From positions 4,319,001 to 4,383,000 of the forward strand of contig NC_081807.1 in assembly GCF_030704535.1 (NCBI RefSeq): DNA of 64,000 bases. Reading direction: 5' to 3'. The translations under genes and the position numbers were made by a program. The DNA is from Vitis vinifera. Lineage: Eukaryota; Streptophyta; Magnoliopsida; Vitales; Vitaceae. Shown here in pieces: positions 34,205 through 45,840 of this stretch. Under the pieces are notes generated by a model that saw only the letters and a program-made list of their open reading frames with translations, was not told where the DNA came from and ran no database searches. How positions within the stretch are numbered: position 1 is the first letter of the stretch; the number at the start of each line of letters is the position of its first letter.

Positions 34205-35440
34205 CAAGAGTTCTCCTAATCAGGTTTTGATGATAACAAACTATGTTAAATGACCAATTGTTTTAAATGGTAAAGAATCTCAGGTATAAATTCGAAAATT
34301 CATCAAATGACCAAATGGATAAAAGATCGAGACTTTAGGAAGACTTTTGATCATATGAAATGAATGTAAAATGAATGCATAGGTGCACTTAAGATTTCAT
34401 ACCGTTTCATGCATCTTAGAAAACTCGGTTTATCCTTTAAAACTTCGATTTCATTAAAACTCGAGTTTTAGCAAATGTACTTTAGGAAAGACGTTTTAAA
34501 ATTGACATATTATTTCACTTAAAGACCTTGTCTAAGTGTTAGAAAAGAAAAGAATTGAAAAAGATAGATTTTCGGAGCCAAAAAGCTGAATCGATGAGAC
34601 TCTGGCCAATTGGCTCAACCGGTCGAGGCTTTGGCCAACCGGCTCAACCGGTTGGAGAACTGGTTGACCGGTTGCCCTTGTCCAGTCGAGATCCGGTTGA
34701 GGAGTGCCAAAAACACTCTCTCTCATCCAATAGCTTCCTCTTCCCGGTTGAGGTTCACCCCTTCCCGGTCGACCTCCGGTCGATGTTCGATCGAGACAAC
34801 GGTAACCTGCCAAACATTAAATGCTCTAACGGCTAGTGAACCGGTCGACCCCTACCTTGACCAGTCGAGGCTCCCTTTTGCTGTTTTTGGTTTCCGAGCT
34901 TAGAAACCTATAAATTGAGATCTCCCCTTTATTTATGAATAAGAGAATACTTGCAATCAATTGTCTACCTACCTATTCTTGACCAAAAAACTCTCATTTC
35001 TTTCTTAGTGCATTAAATCATCACTTGCATATCCTTTAGTGCACTCTTGTGTGTCATCCTAGCTTTGTTTTATATTTGAGCTATCATTAAGTTAGGTTGA
35101 AGGATTCATTTTTGTAAAAACTGAGTGTTAAAGCCTTCAAGATGTTTGAATCTTAAAGAGATTGTGTAAGAACCCATTGGAGCCGAAATCCAAGTATAAG
35201 AAGATTGGAAGCTTGGTTGAAGCTTCAAGTTAGTGGAACCCTCACTCGGTTAAGAGATTGATGAGAGTGGATGTAGGCAAGGAAGTGTCAAACCACTATA
35301 AAACCCGAGTTTGAATTCTCTAACTCTATCTCTTTATTTTTATTTATATTGTGCTTGAACTTGTTGTATTTGAAAAGTTTTTAAAAAACCCAATTCACCC
35401 CCCTTTTTGGGTGTTTTTCCTAATTAAGCATAACCTTTAT
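34205..35440 (+). mobile_element. LTR-like non-coding repeat, copy 1 (plus), with CCGGTCGA/CCGGTTGA motifs
   Basis: It begins near TTTTGATGATAACAAA and ends near AACCCAATTCACCCCCC, a tail typical of plant Copia LTRs. Dense ACCGGTTGA/CCGGTCGA motifs occupy about 34617-34870, followed by the TATA-like CTATAAATTGA near 34910 and then AGTGGAACCCTCACTCGGTT. An inverted relative lies at about 35,590-36,850. No coding capacity. Confidence 0.65.
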
Positions 35441-35589
35441 TTTCTCACTTACCATTGCCATATAAATAATACATTGTATGATGTAATTTGATATTCATAT
35501 TACACATATAAATGCAAAGAGAGAAATGAGAGAGTAAAATGTGTTAGGAATTTGAGGCTAATCCAAACTATCGTAATCACCCTAGAGTG

Positions 35590-36850
35590 GGGGGAGGGGG
35601 GGGGGGGGGGGGGGATAAATAGGGTGATGGTCTCTTTTTCACAAATTTAAACCATGCAAAAATAAGAGACAATTATATGCAAATATATAATAAACAAAAT
35701 AAACACAATTGCATATAATTTAAAAGAGTTAGGGAAGAGAGAGTGCAAACACGAGAGTTTATAGTGGTTCGGCACTTCCTTGCCTACGTCCACTCTTCTC
35801 AACCTCCTAATCGAGTGAGGGTTCCACTATCTTGAAGCTTCAACCAAGCTTCCAATCTCTTTACAATTGGATTATGGTTTCAATTCACCCTCTTGGACTT
35901 TTGGCTCCAAGCACCCTTTACACTTCTCAAGAATTAGCCCACTCTTGAACAACCTCTCAAGTGATACCCCTCACTTGAGAAAATTCCTCTCAAAGATATA
36001 CAAAGATTGATCTCACAAAAATCCTAGTAATAGAACTTTAAGCTTAAATGATACAAGAGAAACTAGGATTGAATGATGCACTAAAGATATGCAAGTTTTG
36101 GAATAATGGTGCACTCAAAAATACTCTTCCAAGGTTCAAATATAATCAAGAATGATTTGGGAAGGTTTTGCTTATTAAACAATGAAGTTTGGAGTCTTTT
36201 TATAGAAGAAAAAAGTCATACTAGCCATTGGGGGTTCGACCGGTCGAGATAGGGGTCTACCGGTTGACTAGCCGTTAGGAAAAGTGACCGTTGGGCCTCA
36301 ACCGGATCTCAATCGGACCTCAACTGGACCTCAATCGGTTGAGGTTCAATCTTGACCGGGAAGAGAAGGCCATTGGGAGAGAGAGAAAGTTTTTGGCCTC
36401 CCTCAACCGGTCCTCGACCGGACGAGCACAACCGGTTGACTGGTTGAGCCATTTTTTTGGCTCAACACTTAACCTTTTTCAACTTAAAACTTTTTAACAC
36501 AAGTTTGAAAATCATTTAACACAAGGTTTTAGTTGAAAACATGAAATCATCCAATTCTTAAGATATTTAAAACAATATTACTCTTAGATGATTTTGGTGC
36601 ATAAATAAAGAATGAAATGCATGAAAGTCTTAGTGCACCAACAACCTTATAAAGAGATCCTAAGAAGCTTTGGTCTTAAAAAACTTTTCTCTTTGAGGTG
36701 ATCTTCTTCTTCATGATTTCTCCTTGGCTTGATTTGTCTTTGGATTGCCACTTTGGAAGTTGTCTTGCCTAATCACACTTGAAATATGATCATTAGTTCT
36801 AAACTTTGTTTTGTTATCATCAAAATCATGATTAACCAAACTTTGGTTTC
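35590..36850 (-). mobile_element. LTR-like non-coding repeat, copy 2 (minus), inverted relative of copy 1
   Basis: Read on the minus strand it follows the order of copy 1: TTTTGATGATAACAAAA, a CCGGT[C/T]GA-rich block (36235-36450 in plus coordinates), CTATAAAAAGACT, GAGTGGACGTAGGCAAGGAA, then a C-rich end. It is diverged from copy 1, so the two insertions look independent or an old inverted duplication. Confidence 0.65.
35596..35614. repeat. G19 homopolymer
   Basis: A run of 19 G residues, preceded by GGGGGGA. It lies at the C-rich end of LTR-like copy 2. Prone to slippage and to sequencing error. Confidence 0.9.
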
Positions 36851-38199
36851 ACAAAATGAATTGATCCTTAACAAATGAGAGGGATCGAATGTTAGGAATC
36901 AAATGTCTCTCACTATAGTGACACCTTTGGAACTAAGGAATTGTGTTCGATTCATTGATCATTTGGATTTCCTTCTTCATTTTCATTTCATTGGTCTTGA
37001 AAGTTTTTCCTTTTAAGAGAATCCTTGATTTTTTTTCAATTTTTTTATAAAGATTTTTCTATTTTTTCTAGGCACTTCTCTCATTTTTTTTCAAAGATTT
37101 TTCTCTATTTTAGTTGTATTATTCTAATTTAACAGTAATAAAAACGAGACACTTAGTTGTTTTTCTTTACAGTGAATTTGTTAGTGGTTGAGATGTTCAC
37201 AATATAGACAAAGAGTGGAGGCACTTTAAAATACGAAAAACAAAAAGACACTTGATCACCAAATACGCTTATTAGTGTTTTTTTATTATAGAGAACAAAA
37301 TATAATTCTAGGAGACACTTCCCAAACTTGCCCTAAATCAAAGAAATTGGAGAGAATTTCAAATTCATTTGAAGAAAAGAGTTTGAAAGTAGGTGTTGAA
37401 AATATTAAAGAAAATGATTTATTTTTTATATTTGGTTGTATTATGAAAAATGTAAAAATATAAATATAATTAAAATTAGTTACAAAATGATGTATTTTTA
37501 AACTTAAATTATTTAATTTTTATAAAGAATAATTAAAATAAGTAAAATAAGTTTTAAATAATATATAAAAATAATTTATTAATTTTAAATTTATTTTTAT
37601 TATTTTCTTTCCTTTTATCTTTTCTCTTTAATTTCTTCCCCTTGCATTTTCCATCAAAAATTTTCCAATCAAACATAGCCTAACAAAATAATATTGAATA
37701 AGTTCCTTTAGCATTTTAAAATGATGTATTATATTTAAAAAAATTCATGGTATATTGAGATGAAAAAACATATTTAGACGAAAAATTAAGTGTTTTTTTA
37801 ATTTAAATTATTTAACCTTTACATAGAAAACTTGAAATTATTATATAATTTTTTTTAAAATTTAAAATTTTCTTTTCCTTCGAATTATTCCGAACCAAAT
37901 CTATATTAAATAGTCTAACAAATTTTTGTCTCATATTTAAAAAAATAATATTATTTTTATTAAAAGTTTTAAATATGAACTCAATTAATATTTTCACTAT
38001 TTGAAGGTGAATTTGAGGATAAAAAATTTGATAAAAGCTATTTTTTTTTATCAAATAAATAAATAAATAAAATAAAAATAAAAATAAAAATAAAGTTATT
38101 CTTCCCAAAAATAACTACTTATGATATGATTTTGAGCGGTGGCTATTAGAATTCTGAATTTTTATTCCCACGAATCCCAGTTTTTTCCTAATTGAAATC

Positions 38200-38348
38200 A
38201 AAATCAAACTTCGTGATTTTATCAACAGTCGCCATTCTCAACAAATAAACCCTAACTGGTTCTCCTTGAAGAAAACCCTAACGCAGACGCCCAAAAACCT
38301 GAAGTTCTCTAGCGCGAATCGCCTGTAACCCCAGGCAATTTCAAAACG
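38200..38348 (+). promoter_or_regulatory. DPH3: DPH3 5' leader with two telo-boxes
   Basis: AAACCCTAA occurs at 38247-38255 and 38273-38281, 93 and 67 bases upstream of the ATG. Telo-boxes of this kind are common just upstream of plant genes for the translation machinery. The sequence becomes markedly less AT-rich from about 38,220. No clear TATA box. Confidence 0.55.
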
Positions 38349-38606
38349 ATGTCGTACGACGATGTGGAGATCGAAGACATGGAGTGGAACGAGGAGCTTC
38401 AAGCCTTCACCTACCCATGCCCGTGCGGAGACCTCTTTCAGATTACCAAGGATGAGCTCAGAATGGGCGAAGAGATCGCTCGTTGCCCTAGCTGTTCTCT
38501 CTTCATCACCGTCATCTACAACATGGAAGACTTCGCTGGCGGTTCGGATCCCAATACGAAGAAGGGTCTCGAGCCTTCGAAACAGCAGCCGGTTGCTGTT
38601 GCCTAA
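38349..38606 (+). CDS. DPH3: Diphthamide biosynthesis protein 3 (CSL zinc-finger)
   Basis: DPH3 (KTI11) is the small electron-transfer and scaffold protein for the DPH1-DPH2 step of diphthamide synthesis on eEF2, and in yeast also supports Elongator-dependent tRNA modification. The 85-residue product has the CSL zinc-finger ligands as CPCGDLF (Cys24, Cys26) and CPSC (Cys46, Cys49), with the acidic N-terminus SYDDVEIEDMEWNEE usual for the family. Single exon, full length. It is presumably cytosolic. GC content is higher than in the flanks. The neighbours are transposon remnants, so context adds nothing. Confidence 0.96.
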   Translation: MSYDDVEIEDMEWNEELQAFTYPCPCGDLFQITKDELRMGEEIARCPSCSLFITVIYNMEDFAGGSDPNTKKGLEPSKQQPVAVA

Positions 38607-39530
38607 GAATTCTGGTGCCGATTTATATCTATGTATATCGTTTTGATGAGTTATATTTTTTGAGGGTTTTTTTTAATCATCTTAAATTGTGGTTTTGAGG
38701 AATTATGCGAATCGCATTAGATTTTGGTTTGAGGGGTTATGCGACTGTCTTTGCTTTGTTTAATCGGCTTGTAATCGCCGCAATTTTGTGGAATTAAGAG
38801 GTGAATTAGTCGGAATTCAACTATTTATGGTAGTTGCGATGTTTGATTGGCTGGTCACTGTCCTTATACGGAAAAGCCTCTGATAAATCTCTGAGTGTTC
38901 TTTTGTGATGTTGCCTTGGGTTTTTTTTGTTTTTTTTTTGTTTTTTCAAGTTAATCAATCTTTGATCATACCTAGAGCAATTATATTTTACAACATTTTA
39001 AAAAAAATATGAGAAGGGAGTTTTTCTGGCGGTTACGGGAGAGTTTCAGAGAGAAACGGAATTTTCAGCAAAATTGCAGGGGTTGGTTGATTTGAGTGGG
39101 AGAGTCGGACCTTTTGTAGGTAGGTTTGTTCTTAAAACTATTAAGTATATTTTAAATATCTTTAAGTATCTAGAAATGCAAGCACATTCAATAGTTTTGC
39201 ACCCTAACCTCATCCTATATCTTTAAAAGAAGCTGAAGAATGATCCTGGGAGTTTTGAGAAGTTGAACAAAATGCATGGAGGTAATCAAGAAGTAGAAAG
39301 ATGTAGATATAGAGCAGAGAGTGTGGGAAGATAATTTATTTCTTTTTTCTATTTTTGGTGTGGGGAGGGATTTTTTTTTTTTTTGGGGTGTAGGGGGAGA
39401 ATTCTTTTTGTGGGGTGGGGGAGATGGGTAAGTAGTAAATGATGCATATTAAAGCACCAAAAGGGATGAACTCTAGCACAAGGGATTCCACCCAATTAGT
39501 GTGGCAAATAGAAAAAGTATTTGGGGATGA
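38607..39530. other. DPH3 downstream region
   Basis: It holds the probable 3'UTR and AT/T-rich sequence, including T runs near 38920-38945. I see no gene. Confidence 0.6.
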
Positions 39531-39539
39531 GATACTAAG

Positions 39540-40607
39540 GAAGGACTGAAGAAAGCTGTCTGTTTATGGGATACACTAGATTATGATTTTGGTGGATAAA
39601 AATGGGGGCTTGACATACTGCCCCTTTTCGTGATGGATATCAGTTGCAAGATATCATTTTTTTCATAAAAAGCTTTCAATTGACTGTGATATAGGAAGTC
39701 CTAAATTTCTAAACAAGGCTCTTCTTGATAAATGGTGTTGGAGATTCACAATTGAGAATGAATATCTTTAGAAGCAGGTGCAGGGAAGTATGGGGAGGAA
39801 GAGGGGTATGATGCTCTAAAGGATTGGGGCAAGGGTATTTAGGAGTGGGAGGGAGTGGTTTAACAGTGAAATTGGATTTAGGTTGGGAAATAGTCGAAGA
39901 GTGAAATTTTGCAAAGATAGGTGGTACAGTGATGAACCCTTAGGAGAGGCATTTCCTACATTGTTCTTAATAGCCACCGTCAAAGATGCATGGGTAGCCG
40001 AGTTGTGGGAGCAAAATGGGGAGGGAGGGAGGGGAGGTTGTTGGAACAGTAAGTTCACAAGATACATTCATGATTGGGAGTTCAGAGAGGTGGGGTTTTT
40101 CTTAGGAGATTGCTAGTGTAGATGCTCAGTAGGGATATAGAGGGTACTATGATTTGGTTGAATTTTAAGCGTGGTAAATTCATAGTTAAAATATAAAAAT
40201 TCCTCCTTATCAAATGAAAGAATGGAGGTGTTCCCCTTCTATATTGTTTGGAATTTGTGGGTTTCAATGAGGGTAAGTTTGTTTACTTGGAAAGCGACAT
40301 GGAGTAGAATATTGAAGTTGGATTAGTACAAAGGAAGGGGTTGGAGGATGCCAAATAGATGCCACCTATGTGACGAAAAAAGGACAGGATGGATTACATC
40401 CTCCCTCATTGTTCCAAACCAGTCATGCTATGGTAGTTAAGTTATGATATCTTTGAAGTACAATTGAATGTTTGAAAAACCAAAAAGCGGATCAAACAAT
40501 CAAGCAATGAATTATGTATAATTTTTTTTGGTGTAGATTAGAGTGTAAATAGGGGATTACTCATTGTCCATGATAGACTTTATTAATTTGTTGAGCTAAA
40601 AAAAAGG
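39540..40607 (+). mobile_element. Degenerate 5'-truncated LINE, plus strand
   Basis: The plus strand reads as the C-terminal third of a plant LINE ORF2: near 39,700 AAGGCTCTTCTTGATAAATG (ALLDKW), then FCKDRWYSDEPLGEAFPTLF and WEQNGEGG, and a Cys-containing zf-RVT region near 40,350. Many stops and indels. It ends near the A-rich 40590-40607. Confidence 0.75.
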
Positions 40608-40834
40608 GGTGGGGGGGTGGGGGATATAGAGAGTCTCATCTATATAAGATGGTAAGTCCATTGGACATCAATTTAGGAACTATTGTGCTTTGCCATTATT
40701 GACATAGACAAGAATGATGTTTGACAAACTGAAACCTTTACAGGTTAGGAAAGAGCTTTCAAGTGCATTTGCTAGTTGTAAATTGTTTGTGATTTTGTGG
40801 CAAACTTGGGTTTGTAGGAGTTGTACGGATTGTA

Positions 40835-41460
40835 TTTATTTTTTATAGGCAAACAAAAAAATGTATTAAATAGTGCCAAAAAAATAAAAAGGGGTGCACC
40901 CTATGTACGCAAGGGATATAAAAGAGGTCCCACCAAGGTAGAAAAGAAGTGGGACCAAGACAAAAACAACCAAAACTCACTATCCATGGATCAATTTATC
41001 AATAAAATCCAACAAAGAACCACGTTCCCTCTCTAATAGGACTCTAGACCATTCCACAAGAGTCTTAATTAGAGTCTCTATCAGCTTTTGGTCATGGAGC
41101 TCTTCCCATTCAAGATCCTTCTGTTTCTTTCATGCCACAGACACCAAAGCAAGCAAAGAGGGCTGAGCCATACTCTAAACTCCCCTGTGTCTCTTGTCCA
41201 TGCTTTTCACCTTCCAACCCAAATGGAGAGCTCTTTAACAGGATCTGGAAACACCCACTGCTGCTGAAATATTGCTAGCATGTCCCGCCTCTATCTGGTT
41301 CTTTTATAATGGATAAGGATGTGGTTTGCTGATTCCTCACCGCACAGCCTCCTAAGCAAAAAAACAAGTTCTCATAGAGGGCAAAAATGTACCAAATTTC
41401 TTTTGGAGCAGGGATCAGGAAAGCTTTGGATGAGCACACCTGGGAAACTGTTTTTGTTTT
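40835..41460 (-). mobile_element. LINE 3' fragment, minus strand
   Basis: In plus orientation it starts with a T-rich end, then GGGTGCACCCTATGTACGCA, related to the 16577-16885 LINE tail (CACACCCTATGTACACAGG). Degenerate ORF2 C-terminus follows on the minus strand. Ends approximate. Confidence 0.6.
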
Positions 41461-42307
41461 TTGTTTATGAAATTATGCTTAGGATTCTAGCAAACTGATA
41501 ATCTTGGAGACACCTTATCACAATTGCATAAAGGTTGCTGTTTTTCATTTGCTTGAGGAAAAACAATCTTCCTCTGTTCTTGTAGTTAGTGGGTTAATTT
41601 TGTGACATCTTTTCACAAAATATTAAGAATAACAACTAAAAACCTATCACCTAGTGTAGTGGAAGTATGTATGTTTCCAGTTATTGCTTCTATCACCTGA
41701 AATTATAAACTGGTTTTACCTATTCTCGTGGTCTTCAATTCATTTCCATTATTTGTCTCGTTGGCTGAGAGTTTGGAATCATTGTCAGGTTGCCAAAAAA
41801 TTCTCTCTTGACATGGTTTGTTGTTGCTAGAATTAGAGCATTCTCAGATAGCTGTGGATCTAATCCTAGTATTTACTGTGGTTTTCGTCAGGATATTGTT
41901 TGAGTGTGTCCTGCTGCCAAATTTTATCTGTTCTTTTATTAAGTTTGCTCCAGAATGAAGTTGACCCTTTGAATGGTTAGTATATCTCCTCTCTCAAAAT
42001 TTGTTGTTCTCGGTAGGATAAGTCAGCCAGTGTCGATATCAAACTGCAAATGATCTGATTTGTGAGGGAGGTTTCTATTTAGACTCGGTGTGTCTACAAA
42101 AGCATGCTGGCGTCTTGTCCTGTTGATGATTTTGTTTCTGCAATTCTTTTGCAACTATTCTTACTGAGGGGCCTGTGGATATTCGAACTGATGTTTTTAC
42201 ATCCACAGCCTGCTCTGAGTGAGATAGAACTGAATGGGGATATTTGAACTGATAGTTTTAGTATCCTCAGACTGCTCCTTGGCTTGGTCTGTAACTGTGA
42301 TCCTGAC
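41461..42307. other. Unassigned intergenic sequence
   Basis: About 850 bp with no ORF I can support and no clear repeat. Its base composition is more even than the flanks, so an untranslated or decayed gene part is possible but unproven. Confidence 0.4.
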
Positions 42308-42322
42308 TTCTTTTATTTTTTT

Positions 42323-43597
42323 GATAGGTAAATAAGAGTTTGTATTAGTAAAGCCTAGAAGCAGCGAAAAAAGTACATACGACGTATACAAACAACGCCC
42401 AAGAGTTAGGCAAAAAGAAAGACGAAAACCTTTCACCTAATTAGGCAAAAGCCACTCTATAAAATCAATCATGGACAAATAATGATCCTCTAAATACACC
42501 CTACCCCAATTCACAAAAGTGTACAAAAAAGAGAGTTTTAAAGCTTGGTCGAATCGTTCCATGTCATTGAACACTCTCTCTTTTCTTTCCTTCCATAAGG
42601 TCCACATTAAACAAAGGGAGGCAACCCTCCAAGCCTTTTTCTTTCTCTTACTCACAAAAGCACCATGCCAACCAATCAAATTCCTTTTGATTGAGGAGTG
42701 CAGGACCTATTGCACATCAAATAAAGAGAAAAGCAAGCTCCATAGCATTGTAGTCTTCTTACAAAATAGGATCAAGTGGTCACTGGTTTCCTCTTCCACT
42801 TTACACAAGTAACACCTATTCCGCATATTCCAACCCCTTCTTTTGAGCTGATCAATGGTCAAGATTCAGTTCCAAGATAATTCCCAAGCAAAAAAGCTTA
42901 CCCTGATTGGAGCCCAAGACCTCCAAATAATACTCCAAGGAAAAGGATCACTAGAGGCTCTTGTGAAGGAGCGGTAGAGTGATCTAACAGAAAAGGAGCC
43001 GTTCTTGCTATTCTTCCAGCTCAAGACATCTTCCACATCTCTATTCAAAACCAAAGGATGTAATTTCCGAAACAAGCCCTCTACCTCTTCAATTTCCCAA
43101 TCATTAAAGTGTCTTGAAAACAGAGGATTCTAGCTATCCACCTCCTCGCTCTCCTCCCAAGCATCAAACACCCACTCATCCTTGTTGATCGCCAATTGAA
43201 ACAAATTAAGGAAAACATCTTTCAACGTTTGGTCCTCACACCATAAATCCTTCTAAAATTTGACCTTCCTCCCATTCCCTACGATAAAGTGGGATCTAGA
43301 GCGAATACTTTCCCGATCTTTTCTAATAGTTTTCCACACTCCCACACTATAGGCTCCCCTCGCTCCCCTCGCTTCTCTTGAATATCAACCTCCTTCCTCT
43401 ACCCCAAATTTGTCTATGATGACTTGTTTCCACAAAGAATCCCTCTCTACAGCAAATCTCCAACTCCACTTCCCAAGTAAGGCTTTGTTTAGGGTCAGAA
43501 GGCTGTGAATACCTAAGCTTCCTTGTCTCATATCAGCACAAACCAAACTCCAATTCACCAAGTGTGGTTTATTCTCTAAGGCACCATCACCCCACCA
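42323..43597 (-). mobile_element. 5'-truncated LINE (ORF2 C-terminal third), minus strand
   Basis: Plus orientation starts with the reversed 3' end TTTTTTTGATAGGTAAATAA. The minus strand encodes VASLCLMWTLWKERKERVFN (42437-42679) and, further 5', SVRSLYRSF and WAPIRVSFFAWE (42866-43075), the zf-RVT region of plant LINEs, plus a degraded RT tail to about 43,590. The flanks ACTTCTTTTATTTT and ACTTCATTTTATTTT may be a slightly diverged TSD. Confidence 0.82.
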
Positions 43598-43683
43598 ACT
43601 TCATTTTATTTTCTTAGTTTGCTGCATTCTGTTCTCAAATTTTGGCTGGATGGGCTCAGCAGCAACTAAACCCACCTTCACCC

Positions 43684-44055
43684 TTATAAGATCACTGATT
43701 TTAGAGTAGAATCATGAAAACAAAGGAAGGAAACAAGCAGTATGCTTTCAAAGCTCTGAAGATTTATGCCTTGCTTGTATTTGCAACTTTTTTGAGTTTT
43801 CATCTTTGGGACACCATACTTAGCCAAAAACCCTTTTCCGTCTTGCAGAAGAGGGCGGAGTAGGAAAGAACTCAAGGAGTTCTGTAGTAGATTTGCCAAT
43901 CTGAAGGGAGCTTTCGCCTTGGCTTCCTTGGTGCCAGTACTGTGTGATAAATGAACACTGTCAGGATCATATATTGTTGTTTGAATGATTGTTCTTGCGT
44001 TCTCACATAGTTTTGGATGATATTGAACATTGTCACTAACTACACTACTAAACAC
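43684..44055 (-). CDS. Unidentified 123-codon ORF, possibly a gene fragment
   Basis: The product starts MFSSVVSDNVQYHPKLCENA and has a fairly normal amino-acid mix, unlike the low-complexity ORFs around it. I recognise no domain. It could be an exon or a decayed fragment of a gene split by the neighbouring LINE, or chance. No splice partners found. Function unknown. Confidence 0.25.
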   Translation of the reverse strand: MFSSVVSDNVQYHPKLCENARTIIQTTIYDPDSVHLSHSTGTKEAKAKAPFRLANLLQNSLSSFLLRPLLQDGKGFLAKYGVPKMKTQKSCKYKQGINLQSFESILLVSFLCFHDSTLKSVIL

Positions 44056-45007
44056 TGAAGTATCACAGATGATTTTGTTATTTCCAGACTATTTAGTAAT
44101 TATGAATATGTTTAGACAGATGGGTTCGGACCATGTAATACCACAAATCATTTTACTCTCTGCTTTGCGTATAGGGAGGGGGTAGGACTTTTCATCGTAG
44201 AACTAAAAAAAATGAGAATCAGAGTAAAAATATCCCCAATGTTTCAAAATTAAAAGAATATAATTTTTGTTGGTAAATTTTCCAAGTCATTGCAAATAAG
44301 CAAAAGGGCAATACATGACCTGCTGGTTTGTCTATCTGTACCATTGCACTTTAACTTGTGAAACTACATGGTTAATCTATAAATTAGCTGTAAGATATTT
44401 ATATTCGTTGAGATTTAGGCCAAGCATGTAATTAGAAATTAAAGCCTAACCAAGTTGAGAACTGGCTCTTAATAGACAAATGGAAATTTATCAAGTGCTT
44501 CACAAAAAGAAAGAGGGGGCTGGAAAGGAAGGAATGGTGTTTGCTGCTGTACAGAAGGCAAGAAAAGAAACTGAACAACTAGCATAGCACTGGCAAGATT
44601 CAAAACGATAAATAGAATCTGACAAGATAAAACACCGTTACATGGAATTTATGTCATCTGAAGACTCTATGGATGGAAGGAAAAGTTAACAAAGAAAAGA
44701 CCATGTTCTAGAAATTCATTGAAACGTCTAAACCTTTCTCAAGTGAGTCAAAAGAGCAAATGTGAATTCAGTTTTACCTAATGGTTAGATGCGTTTTTAG
44801 ATTAAGTTAGATGTCTATTTTCCTTTTCTTTGTCTTCAAACCAATATGCTTTCCACACACGCCCATAACAAAGAAAAAGAGGGCTGGGGCCATACAGGGA
44901 ACTATCCTATAATAGACCTATTAACACCAAATGAAGTTGAGATTTGGGCAACCATAGTGATTTGAGGAATGAGATAGTGGATGAGGCTCCATTGGTAATG
45001 CTAGAAC
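44056..45007. other. Unassigned intergenic sequence
   Basis: About 950 bp of AT-rich DNA. I see no gene, RNA or clear repeat in it. Confidence 0.5.
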
Positions 45008-45840
45008 TCTTTTTTTTTATATAAGTAAAGAAAAGTAGTATATATAGTAAAGATGAGACACCAAAAGTAGTGCTCTTAGAGTATACAGGAAGTATACAAA
45101 AATAGCCTAAAGGCTCAAACTTAGAGGGGAGGGAAAGAAGCAAAAAAATCACCTGCCCTTAATTTGAGCCTAACCAATCAATGAAGTTAACAAGAGAAAA
45201 TAGGCTCATATCTATAGAAACCTTAGACCAAGACCACAAATTACATATAAATATTTTTTTCAATCTTTGGATTGATAACTCTTTATTGTCAAACACTAAC
45301 AAGTTTATTTCTTTTTACACTGTCCAAAATATACATAAATGTGCTGCTTGCCAAGCTTTTTTCGAACTTTACCCATGAAAGAACCATGCCACCCAAGAAG
45401 AGTTTCTTTCACCAAATACAAGAGAACCCAAGACACACCACTGAGGGAAAAAAAATAGATTCCAAAAAACCCAAGTCTTTGCATAATGAAGAAGAAGGTG
45501 ATCAACCTGTCTCTATTTCAAAGAGGCAAAGGAAACACTTATTTTCCAAATAGTACCCTCTCCTTGGAATTTGGTTCAAAGTTAAAACTTTCCCCCAAGA
45601 TGCCTCCCAGGCAAAGAAAGCCACCTTAGGTGGCGCGCATGATCTCTAGATGCTACCACTAGGGAATAAAGGAGTATCATTGGGCTCCCAACTAGATAGA
45701 GAGATTTGACCAAAAAGTTCCCACACCTCAAAGCTGTCTAAATCAATCTATCATCCACATCCCTGTGTACCTTAATTGCTTAAATCTTTTGCAAAAAACG
45801 CTCCACTAAATCTAACTCCCAATCATTAAACGCTCCATAA
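45008..45840 (-). mobile_element. LINE 3' fragment, minus strand
   Basis: The minus strand carries KETLLGWHGSFMGKVRKKLG and then CTTTGGACAGTG-type sequence of the LINE ORF2 C-terminus, and further 5' zf-RVT-like remnants to about 45,835. The reversed 3' end is the T run at 45009-45017. Several frame breaks. Confidence 0.7.

Larger units (their letters stand above)
30311..38136. other. Intergenic repeat-rich region between SMG1 and DPH3
   Basis: About 7.8 kb of very AT-rich DNA with no credible gene. Identified parts are MITE-like repeats at 30530-30765, an 87-bp tandem duplication, a 280-bp MITE at 32218-32497, duplicated AT-rich blocks at 33095-33690, and two inverted LTR-like copies at 34205-36850. 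About 31,000-32,150 and 36,900-38,130 show nothing recognisable. Confidence 0.75.

Noticed and set aside
34532..34903. Overlapping ORFs of about 93-97 codons on both strands
   Set aside because: They arise from the repetitive CCGGTCGA/CCGGTTGA block of the LTR-like repeat, not from a gene.
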